NCBI RefSeq assembly: GCF_000403355.2
Contig: NZ_KE159646.1
Coordinates: 123,401-187,400, forward strand
From: Adlercreutzia caecimuris B7
Lineage (GTDB): Bacteria; Actinomycetota; Coriobacteriia; Coriobacteriales; Eggerthellaceae
Length of the DNA stretch: 64,000 bases
Direction of reading: 5' to 3'
Shown piece after piece: positions 54,959 through 62,794 of this stretch. A program made the position numbers and the translations under genes. Position 1 is the stretch's first letter; each line of letters starts with the position of its first letter. The notes under the pieces are model-generated. The model was given only the letters and a program-made list of their open reading frames with translations. It searched no databases and had not been told where the DNA came from.

Positions 54959-55948
54959 ATGGCAGTGGATATCTCAGTGGTCGTGCCGGTGTACGGCTGC
55001 CCGGGCGCGCTGCCGGAGCTGCATCGACGCTTGGTGGCGGTGCTCGAGGGCATGGGCAAGAGCTTCGAGATCGTGCTCGTGGACGATCATGACCCCCAGA
55101 ACTCCTGGGAGGGCATCGAGCGGCTCTGCGCGCTGGACGAGCGTGTGGTGGGCGTGCGGCTGTCGCGCAATTTCGGGCAAATTCGCGCCATCACGGCAGG
55201 GCTCGATCTGTGCCAAGGCGACTGGGTCGTGGTGATGGATTGCGATTTGCAGGACCGCCCCGAGGGCATCCCCCAGCTGTACGAGAAGGCCCAAGAAGGC
55301 TACGACGTGGTGTTCGCCCGTCGGGTGCAGCGCAAGGACTCGGGGGTGACCAAGCTGTTCTCGCGGGCCTTCTACAAAGTATACGAGTACTTCACCGACG
55401 GCACCTACGATGCGTCGTTGTGCAACTTCTCCATCTCGCGGCGCATCGTCATCCAGAGCTACTGCTCCATGCGCGAGCGCAACCGCGCCTACACCATGTT
55501 CATCAAATGGCTCGGCTTCAAGCAGACGGCCATCGATTTGGTGGGCGATGAGCGCTTCGAGGGCGAGTCGTCCTACAGCTTCAAGAAGAAGCTGGTCATG
55601 GCCTTCGAGCTGATTACCGCGCAATCCACCAAGCCGCTGAAGTTCGCGGTGACCGTAGGCTTCTTCTTCGCGCTGGTGTCGCTGCTCGTGATCGTGGCCA
55701 CGGTGGTGAACCATTTTCTGAACACCGACGACGTGCTGGCCGGCTGGACGAGCACCATTGCCTCCATCTTCTTCATGGGCGGCCTTATTTTGGCCTCCGT
55801 GGGCGTGGTGGGGCTGTATGTGGGCAACATCTTCGAGGAAGTGAAGGGCCGGCCCCTGTACGTGGTGGCCGAGGTGCTGAACGGCGATGTGACGGCGGAG
55901 GATATTCTGGATGCACGGGCGCTTGGACGCCGGCATCATTTGGGTTAA
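54959..55948 (+). CDS. Polyprenyl-phosphate glycosyltransferase (GT2, ArnC/GtrB-like)
   Basis: A 329-residue membrane-bound GT2 enzyme that loads a sugar on undecaprenyl phosphate. The catalytic domain begins ISVVVPVYGCPGALPEL, with DDHDPQNSW and the metal-binding DCDLQDRPEGIPQLYEKA. Two C-terminal membrane helices (about 235-255 and 268-293) are typical of ArnC, GtrB and dolichol-phosphate mannose synthases. It follows the aminotransferase gene by 9 bases and is followed by an SDR, an ATP-grasp ligase and two SMR flippase halves, so the likely donor is the dTDP-amino sugar or its derivative. Confidence 0.93.
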   Translation: MAVDISVVVPVYGCPGALPELHRRLVAVLEGMGKSFEIVLVDDHDPQNSWEGIERLCALDERVVGVRLSRNFGQIRAITAGLDLCQGDWVVVMDCDLQDRPEGIPQLYEKAQEGYDVVFARRVQRKDSGVTKLFSRAFYKVYEYFTDGTYDASLCNFSISRRIVIQSYCSMRERNRAYTMFIKWLGFKQTAIDLVGDERFEGESSYSFKKKLVMAFELITAQSTKPLKFAVTVGFFFALVSLLVIVATVVNHFLNTDDVLAGWTSTIASIFFMGGLILASVGVVGLYVGNIFEEVKGRPLYVVAEVLNGDVTAEDILDARALGRRHHLG

Positions 55949-56020
55949 CGAACGGGAAGCCCGGACGGATCTCGCGACGGTTCGGGCGCGACAAGCTGAG
56001 GAAAGGAAAGGCGGCGCGGA

Positions 56021-57037
56021 ATGGTTATCGTTATCGGAGCGACGGGCTTTATCGGCATGTACACGGTGGATTACCTGCTGTCCCAGGGCAAGCAGGTGGT
56101 GGCGACGGGGCGCAACAAGGCTCTTGGCGAGAAGCTGGAGACCATGGGGGCGAGGTTCGTTCCCTTCGACATGACCAATCCCGATGATCTGGCGAAGCTG
56201 CCGTGCGAGGACGTGGAGGGCGTTATCGTGCTGGCGGGGCTTCTGCCGGCGAACGCGACGGCCGACCTGGACGCGGAGGAGAACGCCGCCGAGTACTTCG
56301 AGGTGAACGTTATCGGGCTCATCAACATCTTGGAGTGGTGCCGGGCCCATGGCATTCCCAAGGTGATCGCCACCTGCAGCTACTCGGATGTGTCGGGGGC
56401 TTGGGGCACGGGGCGCGTCATCACCGAGGACGAGCCGCGCGACTTCAAGTTCACGGGCGATCACGCGGTGTACGTCATCAGCAAGAACGCTGCCAACGAT
56501 GTGATGGAATACTACAACCAGCAGCATGGCATGCGGTGCGCGAGCTTCCGCTTCCCGCCGGTGTACGGCGTGGGCCCGCACGGCACCATCCTGGTGAACG
56601 GCAAGCCCTACAAGTCGGGCATCCAGACGTTCATCGAGCGCGCCCAGGCGGGCGAGGACATCGAGCTGTGGGGCGACCCGCATATCAGCCGCGACATCAT
56701 CTACGTGAAGGACGTGGCCCGCGCCTTCGCCATGGCCTTGGAAAGCGAGAAGACGTGCGGCCTGTACAACATGACGAGCGGTGTGGGTCTCGATTTGGAG
56801 GATCAGGCACGGGCGGTCATCCAGGTGTTCGGCGACGGTGCCGGCTCGCAGATCGTGTACCGGCCCGACAAGCCGAACCACACGCCGTCGTACCTGTACT
56901 CCATGGAGAAGGCCAAGCGCGACTTCGGCTTCGTGCCCGAATATACCGACTACGTGGCCATGATGGAAGACTATCGTGACGAGCTGGAGAGCGGCCGCTG
57001 GGAGGCCCTGGTTGATTCCCGGAAACGCGAGGCGTAA
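56021..57037 (+). CDS. NAD-dependent epimerase/dehydratase (SDR) of the amino-sugar cluster
   Basis: A 338-residue extended SDR. It begins MVIVIGATGFIGMYTVDYLL. The catalytic segment is CSYSDVSGAWGTG and the Tyr-x-x-x-Lys pair lies in HAVYVISKNAAND. FRFPPVYGVGPHGT and WGDPHISRDIIYVKDVARA follow the nucleotide-sugar epimerase pattern. GGAAAGG precedes the start. Its stop codon is immediately followed by the ATG of the ATP-grasp gene, indicating translational coupling. It may epimerise or reduce the amino sugar before lipid loading; the exact reaction is unknown. Confidence 0.87.
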   Translation: MVIVIGATGFIGMYTVDYLLSQGKQVVATGRNKALGEKLETMGARFVPFDMTNPDDLAKLPCEDVEGVIVLAGLLPANATADLDAEENAAEYFEVNVIGLINILEWCRAHGIPKVIATCSYSDVSGAWGTGRVITEDEPRDFKFTGDHAVYVISKNAANDVMEYYNQQHGMRCASFRFPPVYGVGPHGTILVNGKPYKSGIQTFIERAQAGEDIELWGDPHISRDIIYVKDVARAFAMALESEKTCGLYNMTSGVGLDLEDQARAVIQVFGDGAGSQIVYRPDKPNHTPSYLYSMEKAKRDFGFVPEYTDYVAMMEDYRDELESGRWEALVDSRKREA

Positions 57038-58279
57038 ATGGGGGAGTGCGAGAAAACCTCCGGTGCGGCCATGGGCGACGCACGTGATCTGCATGCTCCT
57101 TCGGAGCATGCAGATCAGCTTAGGCGTACGCCTAAGCTGGCCATCATCGGCGCGAACGAGTTTCAGAACCCGCTTATTCTAGCGGCGAAGGCGCGTGGCA
57201 TCGAGACCCACGTGTTCGCCTGGGAAGCGGGGGATGTCGGCGAGACGACGGCCGACTTCTTCCATCCCATCAGTATTACCGAGGTGGATGCCATTGCCGA
57301 GGCGTGCCGCGCGATCGGTGTGGACGGCGTGGCCAGCATCGGGTCCGATTTGGCGAATATCGCGGTGGCCGGCGTGGCTGCGGCGCTGGGCCTTACGGCC
57401 AACAGTGTGGACTGCGTGGCCAAGAGCACGAACAAGGAGCTCATGCGGCGTACTTTTGAGGCGTGTGGCGACCCATCTCCGGCCAGCATTCCCGTGACGG
57501 CGAAGACGGACCTGCGCGCGCTTGATGTGGCGTATCCGGTTATCGTGAAGCCGGCGGACCGCTCGGGCAGCCGCGGCATTACCAAGCTAGAGTCGCCTGC
57601 GGGGTTGGGCGCTGCCGTAGCCCGGGCTCTGGACGAGAGCTTTGCCGGCGAGGCGCTGGTAGAGGAATTCGCCTGCGGCGATGAGTACAGCGTGGAGTAT
57701 ATTTCCTGGGAAGGCGAGCATCGATTTCTAGCAGTGACAGAGAAGTTCACCACGGGTGCGCCCGGGTTCATCGAGCGCGGGCATTTGGAGCCGGCGCGTA
57801 TCAGTCCCGAGCGTGAGGCGGCCATCCGTGCGGTGGTGGAGCACGCGCTTGACAGCTTGGGCGTGCGTTTCGGGGCGTCCCATTCCGAGGTGAAGGTGGA
57901 TGCCGACGGGGTGGTGAAGATCATCGAGATTGGCAGCCGCATGGGCGGCGATTGCATCGGGAGCCATTTGGTGTCCCTGTCGTGTGGCTACGACTTCGTG
58001 GGCGCGGTCATCGATGTGGCGCTGGGTGTAGAGCCGCCGCAGCCGACGGGGGACGTGCGCCGTCCTGCCGCCGTGCGTTTCGTGTTCGATAAGGGGGACG
58101 AGCGGGCGCTTGCCATGTTGAGCGACGAGCATCCCGAGGCCCTGGCTTATATGAGCCCTATCGAGCGCGACGACCATGCCATCGTGGACAGCGGCTCGCG
58201 CCGGGGCTTCTTCATCTTCTCCGCCGACGATGCGGCTACGGTGGAGCCCTACCTTCCCGAAGTGGAGGACGAGAACTAG
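57038..58279 (+). CDS. ATP-grasp domain ligase of the amino-sugar cluster
   Basis: A 413-residue ATP-grasp enzyme, related to carbamoyl-phosphate synthase/PurK-like carboxylate-amine ligases. The preATP domain begins KLAIIGANEFQNPLILAAKARG. ATP-binding parts are YPVIVKPADRSGSRGITK and ALVEEFACGDEYSVEYIS, and the metal site is SHSEVKVDADGVVKIIEIGSRMGGD. Such enzymes join an acid to an amine; in this cluster the 4-amino group of the sugar is a natural acceptor (inference). The first about 30 residues are an extension encoded by two tandem perfect palindromes (57086-57138). The ATG abuts the stop of the SDR gene. Confidence 0.88.
   Translation: MGECEKTSGAAMGDARDLHAPSEHADQLRRTPKLAIIGANEFQNPLILAAKARGIETHVFAWEAGDVGETTADFFHPISITEVDAIAEACRAIGVDGVASIGSDLANIAVAGVAAALGLTANSVDCVAKSTNKELMRRTFEACGDPSPASIPVTAKTDLRALDVAYPVIVKPADRSGSRGITKLESPAGLGAAVARALDESFAGEALVEEFACGDEYSVEYISWEGEHRFLAVTEKFTTGAPGFIERGHLEPARISPEREAAIRAVVEHALDSLGVRFGASHSEVKVDADGVVKIIEIGSRMGGDCIGSHLVSLSCGYDFVGAVIDVALGVEPPQPTGDVRRPAAVRFVFDKGDERALAMLSDEHPEALAYMSPIERDDHAIVDSGSRRGFFIFSADDAATVEPYLPEVEDEN
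57086..57138. repeat. Two tandem perfect palindromes inside the ATP-grasp gene
   Basis: First: GATCTGCATGCTCC (57086-57099) pairs with 57103-57116 around TTC, so the RNA has a cUUCGg-type cap. Second: AGCTTAGGCGT (57117-57127) joined to its exact inverse (57128-57138). Both lie in frame and encode the N-terminal extension before PKLAIIGAN; no start codon occurs after them. Confidence 0.9.
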
Positions 58280-58280
58280 C

Positions 58281-58748
58281 ATGTCGTCTCGGATCAAAAC
58301 GTTGTTTGCCCTGCATTTGCTGCTGATGGTGTATTCCACGAGCGGTATTTTGAGCAAGCTGGCTGCCGGGGTTGACTTTCTCAGTTGGCAGTTCGTGGGG
58401 CTATATGCGGGCATTATCGCGCTTCTGGGCGTGTACGCCATCGGGTGGCAGCAGATTTTGCGGCGCATGCCGCTCACGAGCGCGTTTTCCAACAAAGCCG
58501 TCACCATCGTGTGGGGTATCGTGTGGGGCGCCCTGTTCTTCAGCGAGCCGATTACGGTGAGCAAGGTGGCCGGTGCGGCACTTATCATCGCCGGCGTGGT
58601 GCTGTTTGCTCATGCCGACGGGGAGGGGCCTGACGTGGGTGCTGAGGGTGCCGACGATGCCGGCAGCAGCGGAGCGGCGGCCTCGCAAGGTGCCTCACGT
58701 GACGAGAATGCGCTTTTGGGTGCGGACGGGGTGATCATCGATGGATAA
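58281..58748 (+). CDS. SMR/EamA-type small membrane protein (ArnE-like flippase half)
   Basis: A 155-residue protein with four membrane helices (residues about 5-115) and a hydrophilic acidic tail of about 40 residues. The start is ATG 58281, with GGAGG about 12 bases upstream. The pattern (SGILSKLAAG, then FSNKAVTIVWGIVWGALFFSEPIT, then AGAALIIAGVVLFAHA) resembles DMT/SMR proteins such as ArnE. It overlaps the next gene by 8 bases, and both encode four-helix proteins, as in the ArnE/ArnF heterodimer that flips Und-P-aminoarabinose. The cargo here is inferred from the cluster. Confidence 0.82.
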   Translation: MSSRIKTLFALHLLLMVYSTSGILSKLAAGVDFLSWQFVGLYAGIIALLGVYAIGWQQILRRMPLTSAFSNKAVTIVWGIVWGALFFSEPITVSKVAGAALIIAGVVLFAHADGEGPDVGAEGADDAGSSGAAASQGASRDENALLGADGVIIDG

Positions 58749-59094
58749 CTCGCTTGTCCTGTACTCGGGCATTCTGCTTTTGGGCACGTTCATCAGCGCT
58801 GTATCCCAGGTCATTCTGAAGAGGGCGGCGCAGAAAACCTATCCGTCGAAGCTGGCGGAGTATCTGAACTTTCCGGTGATATTCGCATACACGCTGTTCG
58901 TGGCGACAACGCTCATGTGCATCATCGCCTATCGGGTGGTGCCGCTTTCCTTCGGTCCAGTGCTGGAATCCACGAGCTATCTCTACGTCACCATCTTCGG
59001 CGTACTTATCTTCAAAGAGAGGATCACCAAGAAGAAACTGCTGGCCCTGGCGCTCATCCTGGCCGGCATAGCCATCTACGCCACAGGGGTGTGA
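58741..59094 (+). CDS. SMR-type small membrane protein (ArnF-like flippase half)
   Basis: A 117-residue protein with four membrane helices. GTFISAVSQVILKRAAQK near the N-terminus and FGVLIFKERITKKKLLALALILAGIAIYATGV at the C-terminus match the SMR/EmrE pattern. The start ATG lies inside the 3' end of the preceding SMR gene. Together they probably form an inverted-topology heterodimer moving a lipid-linked sugar across the membrane. It is the last gene of the amino-sugar run; a new promoter follows. Confidence 0.85.
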   Translation: MDNSLVLYSGILLLGTFISAVSQVILKRAAQKTYPSKLAEYLNFPVIFAYTLFVATTLMCIIAYRVVPLSFGPVLESTSYLYVTIFGVLIFKERITKKKLLALALILAGIAIYATGV

Positions 59095-59119
59095 GGGAGT
59101 GAGTGTGAGAGCCATCGGC

Positions 59120-59125
59120 TATAAT
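59120..59125 (+). promoter_or_regulatory. -10 box of the GT2 gene
   Basis: A perfect TATAAT in the phrase CGGCTATAAT, 34 bases before ATG 59160. An in-frame ATG at 59124 overlaps the box and so cannot be the start of this transcript. Confidence 0.6.
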
Positions 59126-59159
59126 GGATGAGCTCAAGATCGCCGAAGAAGGAAATTTC

Positions 59160-60308
59160 ATGGCAGATGATATCAAAGTATCGGTAATCGTTCCGGTGTA
59201 CAACTCGGCGCCGTACTTGCGGCAGTGTTTGGACAGCATTGTGGAACAAACGCTGCGCGAGATCGAGATTATCTGTGTGGACGACGGCTCCACCGACGAG
59301 TCGCCATCCATTCTTGAGGAGTACGCCGCCGCCGATGCGCGCCTAAGCGTGCTGCACCAGCAGAACCAATATGCTGGCGTGGCTCGCAACAACGGCATGG
59401 CCCAAGCGAGTGGCAAGTACCTCATGTTCTGGGACTCCGACGACTACTTCGACCTGACGGCGCTGGAAAAGATGTACAACCAATGCGAGGCCGACAATGC
59501 AGATATCTGCGTGTGCGGTGCGAGTCGTGTTGTCGAGGGCGTAGACATTCCCGTGCGCGAGCCAGTGTATCTTCGAATGAAGATGCTTCCCGAACAGATA
59601 CCCTTTAATCGAAAGGATATACCGAAATATATTCTTAACTTTACCAATGCGGCACCATGGAACAAGATGTTCTCCCGTTCATTTGTTGAGCGAGAGAGCA
59701 TCCGTTACAGTTCGGCTCAGAATGCCGAAGATGTCTTCTTCGTCGAAACTGCCCTCTGTTGCGCCCGAACGATTAGTGTCGTCAACGAGTCTCTCATCGT
59801 CTATCGTCGCGACCGGGTGGGAAGCTTGACAAATACCATTACGGATTCCTATCTGGTGCCGCTTGAGACATGGGTCGAAACAGCGCGCGAATTGAAGCGG
59901 CGGGAAGTCTATCCCGAGGAAAGCTTTGCGAATCGCGCCTTGGGTAACTTGATCTATATGCTGCGCAATCAGAAAAACTATCTCTCGTTTGAAGGCATCG
60001 TTGCAGCGCTTCAGGATTACGCACTCGAAGAGCTGTCCCTATCGGACGCCTCCGTTGCTCGCCATGATTGGCAGCGGGAATGCCTAGACATCATGCTGAG
60101 CGGCTCAGCCGGCGACGTCTTGATGTATTTGATGAATTACACCTATCGCAAGCAGACTGAGTCGGCCATGAGGGAGCGCTTGCAATCAAAAGAAAACAGA
60201 ATCCTTCTGAAGAAGTTGAAAAAGAAGGATACCGAAATCGCCCGATTGAAGGGAGCTGAATCGAATAGGGCTAAGCTGAAATGGCTTAAAGGGCTCCTGG
60301 GACGATGA
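59160..60308 (+). CDS. Glycosyltransferase family 2 protein
   Basis: A 382-residue GT-A enzyme. The start is ATG 59160 (AGAAGGAAAT upstream). The N-terminal catalytic domain reads IKVSVIVPVYNSAPYLRQCLDSIVEQTL, then IICVDDGSTDESPSILEEYA, with the metal site in YLMFWDSDDYFDLTALEKMY. The C-terminal half is helical and ends in a Lys-rich coiled coil (RLQSKENRILLKKLKKKDTEIARLK). No membrane segments are seen, so it is cytoplasmic. Codon use changes from GC-rich in the first third to AT-richer afterwards, suggesting a mosaic gene. Donor and acceptor are unknown. Confidence 0.9.
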   Translation: MADDIKVSVIVPVYNSAPYLRQCLDSIVEQTLREIEIICVDDGSTDESPSILEEYAAADARLSVLHQQNQYAGVARNNGMAQASGKYLMFWDSDDYFDLTALEKMYNQCEADNADICVCGASRVVEGVDIPVREPVYLRMKMLPEQIPFNRKDIPKYILNFTNAAPWNKMFSRSFVERESIRYSSAQNAEDVFFVETALCCARTISVVNESLIVYRRDRVGSLTNTITDSYLVPLETWVETARELKRREVYPEESFANRALGNLIYMLRNQKNYLSFEGIVAALQDYALEELSLSDASVARHDWQRECLDIMLSGSAGDVLMYLMNYTYRKQTESAMRERLQSKENRILLKKLKKKDTEIARLKGAESNRAKLKWLKGLLGR

Positions 60309-60399
60309 GGGCGCCGACGGTTTTGCTTGCAGCCTAAACTGCATGTGCCGTTCATGAGGGATTTTATCGTGCCATGACTCATGGTCCAATCCGTTCGCG

Positions 60400-60405
60400 T
60401 ATAAT
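60400..60405 (+). promoter_or_regulatory. -10 box of the wecC-wecB unit
   Basis: A perfect TATAAT 39 bases before the wecC GTG. The -35 region is weak (TGACTC, 19 bp upstream). Confidence 0.55.
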
Positions 60406-60443
60406 GAAATGTGTATGGCTAGGTTTTCGGTTAGGAGAACACA

Positions 60444-61676
60444 GTGAAGGTATGCGTTGTTGGCCTCGGGTATATCGGGCTTCCCACGGCACTGATGATG
60501 GCTTCTCACGGGGTTGACGTTATCGGCGTGGACTATTCCGAGAAGGTTGTGTCCGAGCTTCAGTCCGGGCAGCTTACCTTTGAGGAAGATGGTCTTGAGG
60601 AGACGTTCCAGAGCGCTCTGGATGCGGGTATCGAGTTCCAGAAGGATTATCCCAAGGCTGATCTGTATGTGGTTGCTGTTCCGACGCCTTATGACAAGGA
60701 CACCAAGAAGATCGATGCGGGCTATGTGGTGAGTGCTGTGAATTCCGTTCTCGATGTGTGCGATCCCGGTGCTATCGTAGTCATCGAGTCGACGATTTCT
60801 CCTGGCACGGTAGATCGCTACGTTCGTCCTGCTGTGGAGGATCGCGGGTTTGAAATTGGCCGGGATGTGCATCTGGTGCATGCTCCCGAGCGCATTATCC
60901 CAGGCAATATGATCAACGAGCTGGTGCACAACAATCGCACGATTGGTGCCGATTCGGATGAGATTGCCGAGAAGGTGAAGAAGGTCTACCAGTCTTTCTG
61001 CGAGGGATCGATCGCGATTACCGATATTCGCACTGCTGAGATGACCAAAGTGGTCGAGAATACGTTCCGTGACATCAATATCGCCTATGCCAACGAACTG
61101 GCGAAGATCTGCCGTATGGCGGGCATGGACGTGTACGAAGTTATCAAGATCGCAAACTGCCATCCCCGCGTGAATATTTTGTCTCCGGGCCCCGGCGTTG
61201 GAGGCCATTGCATCTCCGTTGATCCGTGGTTCTTGGTGGGCGATTATCCGGAGCTGGCTCACATCATTCGGCAGGCTCGCACCATTAACGATTCGATGCC
61301 CGAGTTCGTCTTGAACCGCACCTACGAGATCATGAAGGCAAATGGTATTGAGGACGTATCTCGCGTGGGTTTTTACGGTCTGACGTATAAGGAGAATGTC
61401 GATGACGTGCGTGAGAGTCCCACGCTGCAGCTGCTAGAAAGCATGGAGCGCCATTTGTGTGCGAACGCAAACTCGGTCAAGGTATACGATCCCTACATTG
61501 CCGATGACGTCGTTTCTGGCCAAATGCATGATCTGCGCGACTTCTTTAACAGCGTGGATGTGGTGGTTGTGATGGTGGGCCATGACGAGATTAAGGAAAA
61601 TGAGGATTTGCTGAAGGACAAGATCGTTCTTGATACGCGCAAGTGCCTGTCCCATACGGAAGCTGAGAGTCTGTAA
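60444..61676 (+). CDS. wecC: UDP-N-acetyl-D-mannosamine dehydrogenase
   Basis: WecC oxidises UDP-ManNAc to UDP-ManNAc uronic acid with two NAD+. The protein has 410 residues from GTG 60444 (AGGAGA 5 bases upstream). The N-terminal Rossmann loop is MKVCVVGLGYIGLPTALMMASHGVDVIGVD. The middle domain has IESTISPGTVDRYV, HAPERIIPGNM and ENTFRDINIAYANELAKIC. The catalytic Cys is in SPGPGVGGHCISVDPWFLV (about C256), a form characteristic of the WecC branch, and the C-terminal domain has GFYGLTYKENVDDVRESPTLQLLE. wecB follows after one base. GC content is lower than in the genes before 59 kb. Confidence 0.93.
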   Translation: MKVCVVGLGYIGLPTALMMASHGVDVIGVDYSEKVVSELQSGQLTFEEDGLEETFQSALDAGIEFQKDYPKADLYVVAVPTPYDKDTKKIDAGYVVSAVNSVLDVCDPGAIVVIESTISPGTVDRYVRPAVEDRGFEIGRDVHLVHAPERIIPGNMINELVHNNRTIGADSDEIAEKVKKVYQSFCEGSIAITDIRTAEMTKVVENTFRDINIAYANELAKICRMAGMDVYEVIKIANCHPRVNILSPGPGVGGHCISVDPWFLVGDYPELAHIIRQARTINDSMPEFVLNRTYEIMKANGIEDVSRVGFYGLTYKENVDDVRESPTLQLLESMERHLCANANSVKVYDPYIADDVVSGQMHDLRDFFNSVDVVVVMVGHDEIKENEDLLKDKIVLDTRKCLSHTEAESL

Positions 61677-61677
61677 T

Positions 61678-62772
61678 ATGAAAAAGATCATGCTTGTCTT
61701 CGGGACTCGTCCCGAAGCCATCAAGATGTGCCCGCTGGTAAACGAGCTGAAGGCGCGCCCCGAGTTCGATGTTGGCGTGTGCGTGACTGGCCAGCATCGC
61801 GAAATGCTCGAGCAAGTGTTGCGCGTGTTTGGCGTGGAGCCCGACTACGATATGTCCATTATGAAGTCTGGACAGACTCTTTTCGACATCACATCGCTGG
61901 TTCTGTTGGGTATGAAGGAGATTCTGGAGGACTTCGAGCCCGATATCGTGCTGGTGCACGGCGATACCACAACCAGCTTTGCCGCAGCGCTTGCCTGCTT
62001 CTATCTTCAGATCCCGATCGGCCATGTGGAGGCGGGGCTGCGTACCTACAACTTGAAGTCTCCCTTCCCGGAGGAGTTCAATCGCCAAGCGGTTGACCTG
62101 ATAACGAACCTGTACTTCGCTCCCACGGAGCAATCCCGCCAGAACTTGTTGAAAGAAGGTCGGGATCCGCAGAGCATCTTTGTGACGGGCAATACTGGCA
62201 TTGATGCCCTTGCCACGACGGTTCGGGATGACTATGAAAACGAGCATCTGGAATGGGCCAAGGAAAGCCGTCTTATCCTCATCACCGCCCATCGCCGGGA
62301 GAATCTCGGCGAACCGATGCACTGCATGTTCCGCGCGATCCGACGCTTGATGGACGAGCGCGACGATTTGAAGGCGATTTACCCCATCCATATGAATCCG
62401 CTTGTGCGGGAGGCTGCCCATGCTGAGCTTGATGGTTGCGACCGCATCAAGCTGATCGAACCCCTTGAGGTATTGGATTTCCACAACTTCCTTGCGGCGA
62501 GCCACCTGATCCTGACGGATTCCGGCGGCATCCAGGAGGAGGCTCCCAGCCTCGGAAAGCCCGTTTTGGTTATGCGCGATACTACGGAGCGCCCTGAAGG
62601 CGTTGCGGCCGGCACGCTGCGCCTGGTGGGCACCTCTGAGGAGGAAATTTACAAGCAGGCCTCGCGCTTGCTGGACGATGAAGCCGCCTATGCTGAGATG
62701 TCCCATGCGTCGAATCCTTATGGCGACGGTACGGCCTCTCGACAGATCTCGGATATTCTCGCAAACCTATAG
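61678..62772 (+). CDS. wecB: UDP-N-acetylglucosamine 2-epimerase (non-hydrolysing)
   Basis: WecB interconverts UDP-GlcNAc and UDP-ManNAc, supplying the WecC substrate. The protein has 364 residues from ATG 61678, one base after the wecC stop, so translation is probably coupled. It begins MKKIMLVFGTRPEAIKMCPLVNEL. Further motifs are VCVTGQHREML, VLVHGDTTTSFAAALACFY, GHVEAGLRTYNLKSPFPEEFNRQ, ITAHRRENLGEPM and LTDSGGIQEEAPSLGKPVLVMRDTTERPEG, all intact. With WecA, RfbA, RfbB and the WecE-like enzyme, the window holds most activation steps of enterobacterial common antigen sugars. Confidence 0.96.
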   Translation: MKKIMLVFGTRPEAIKMCPLVNELKARPEFDVGVCVTGQHREMLEQVLRVFGVEPDYDMSIMKSGQTLFDITSLVLLGMKEILEDFEPDIVLVHGDTTTSFAAALACFYLQIPIGHVEAGLRTYNLKSPFPEEFNRQAVDLITNLYFAPTEQSRQNLLKEGRDPQSIFVTGNTGIDALATTVRDDYENEHLEWAKESRLILITAHRRENLGEPMHCMFRAIRRLMDERDDLKAIYPIHMNPLVREAAHAELDGCDRIKLIEPLEVLDFHNFLAASHLILTDSGGIQEEAPSLGKPVLVMRDTTERPEGVAAGTLRLVGTSEEEIYKQASRLLDDEAAYAEMSHASNPYGDGTASRQISDILANL

Positions 62773-62794
62773 TGCCAGATTGTGGGTGTGTTGT

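Noticed and set aside
49062..57109. Long minus-strand frames opposite rfbA/rfbB and opposite the GT2/SDR genes
   Set aside because: Shadows of well-supported plus-strand genes, with no initiation signals.
59124..59159. Earlier ATG for the GT2 gene
   Set aside because: It overlaps a perfect TATAAT and has no RBS; ATG 59160 has a good RBS.
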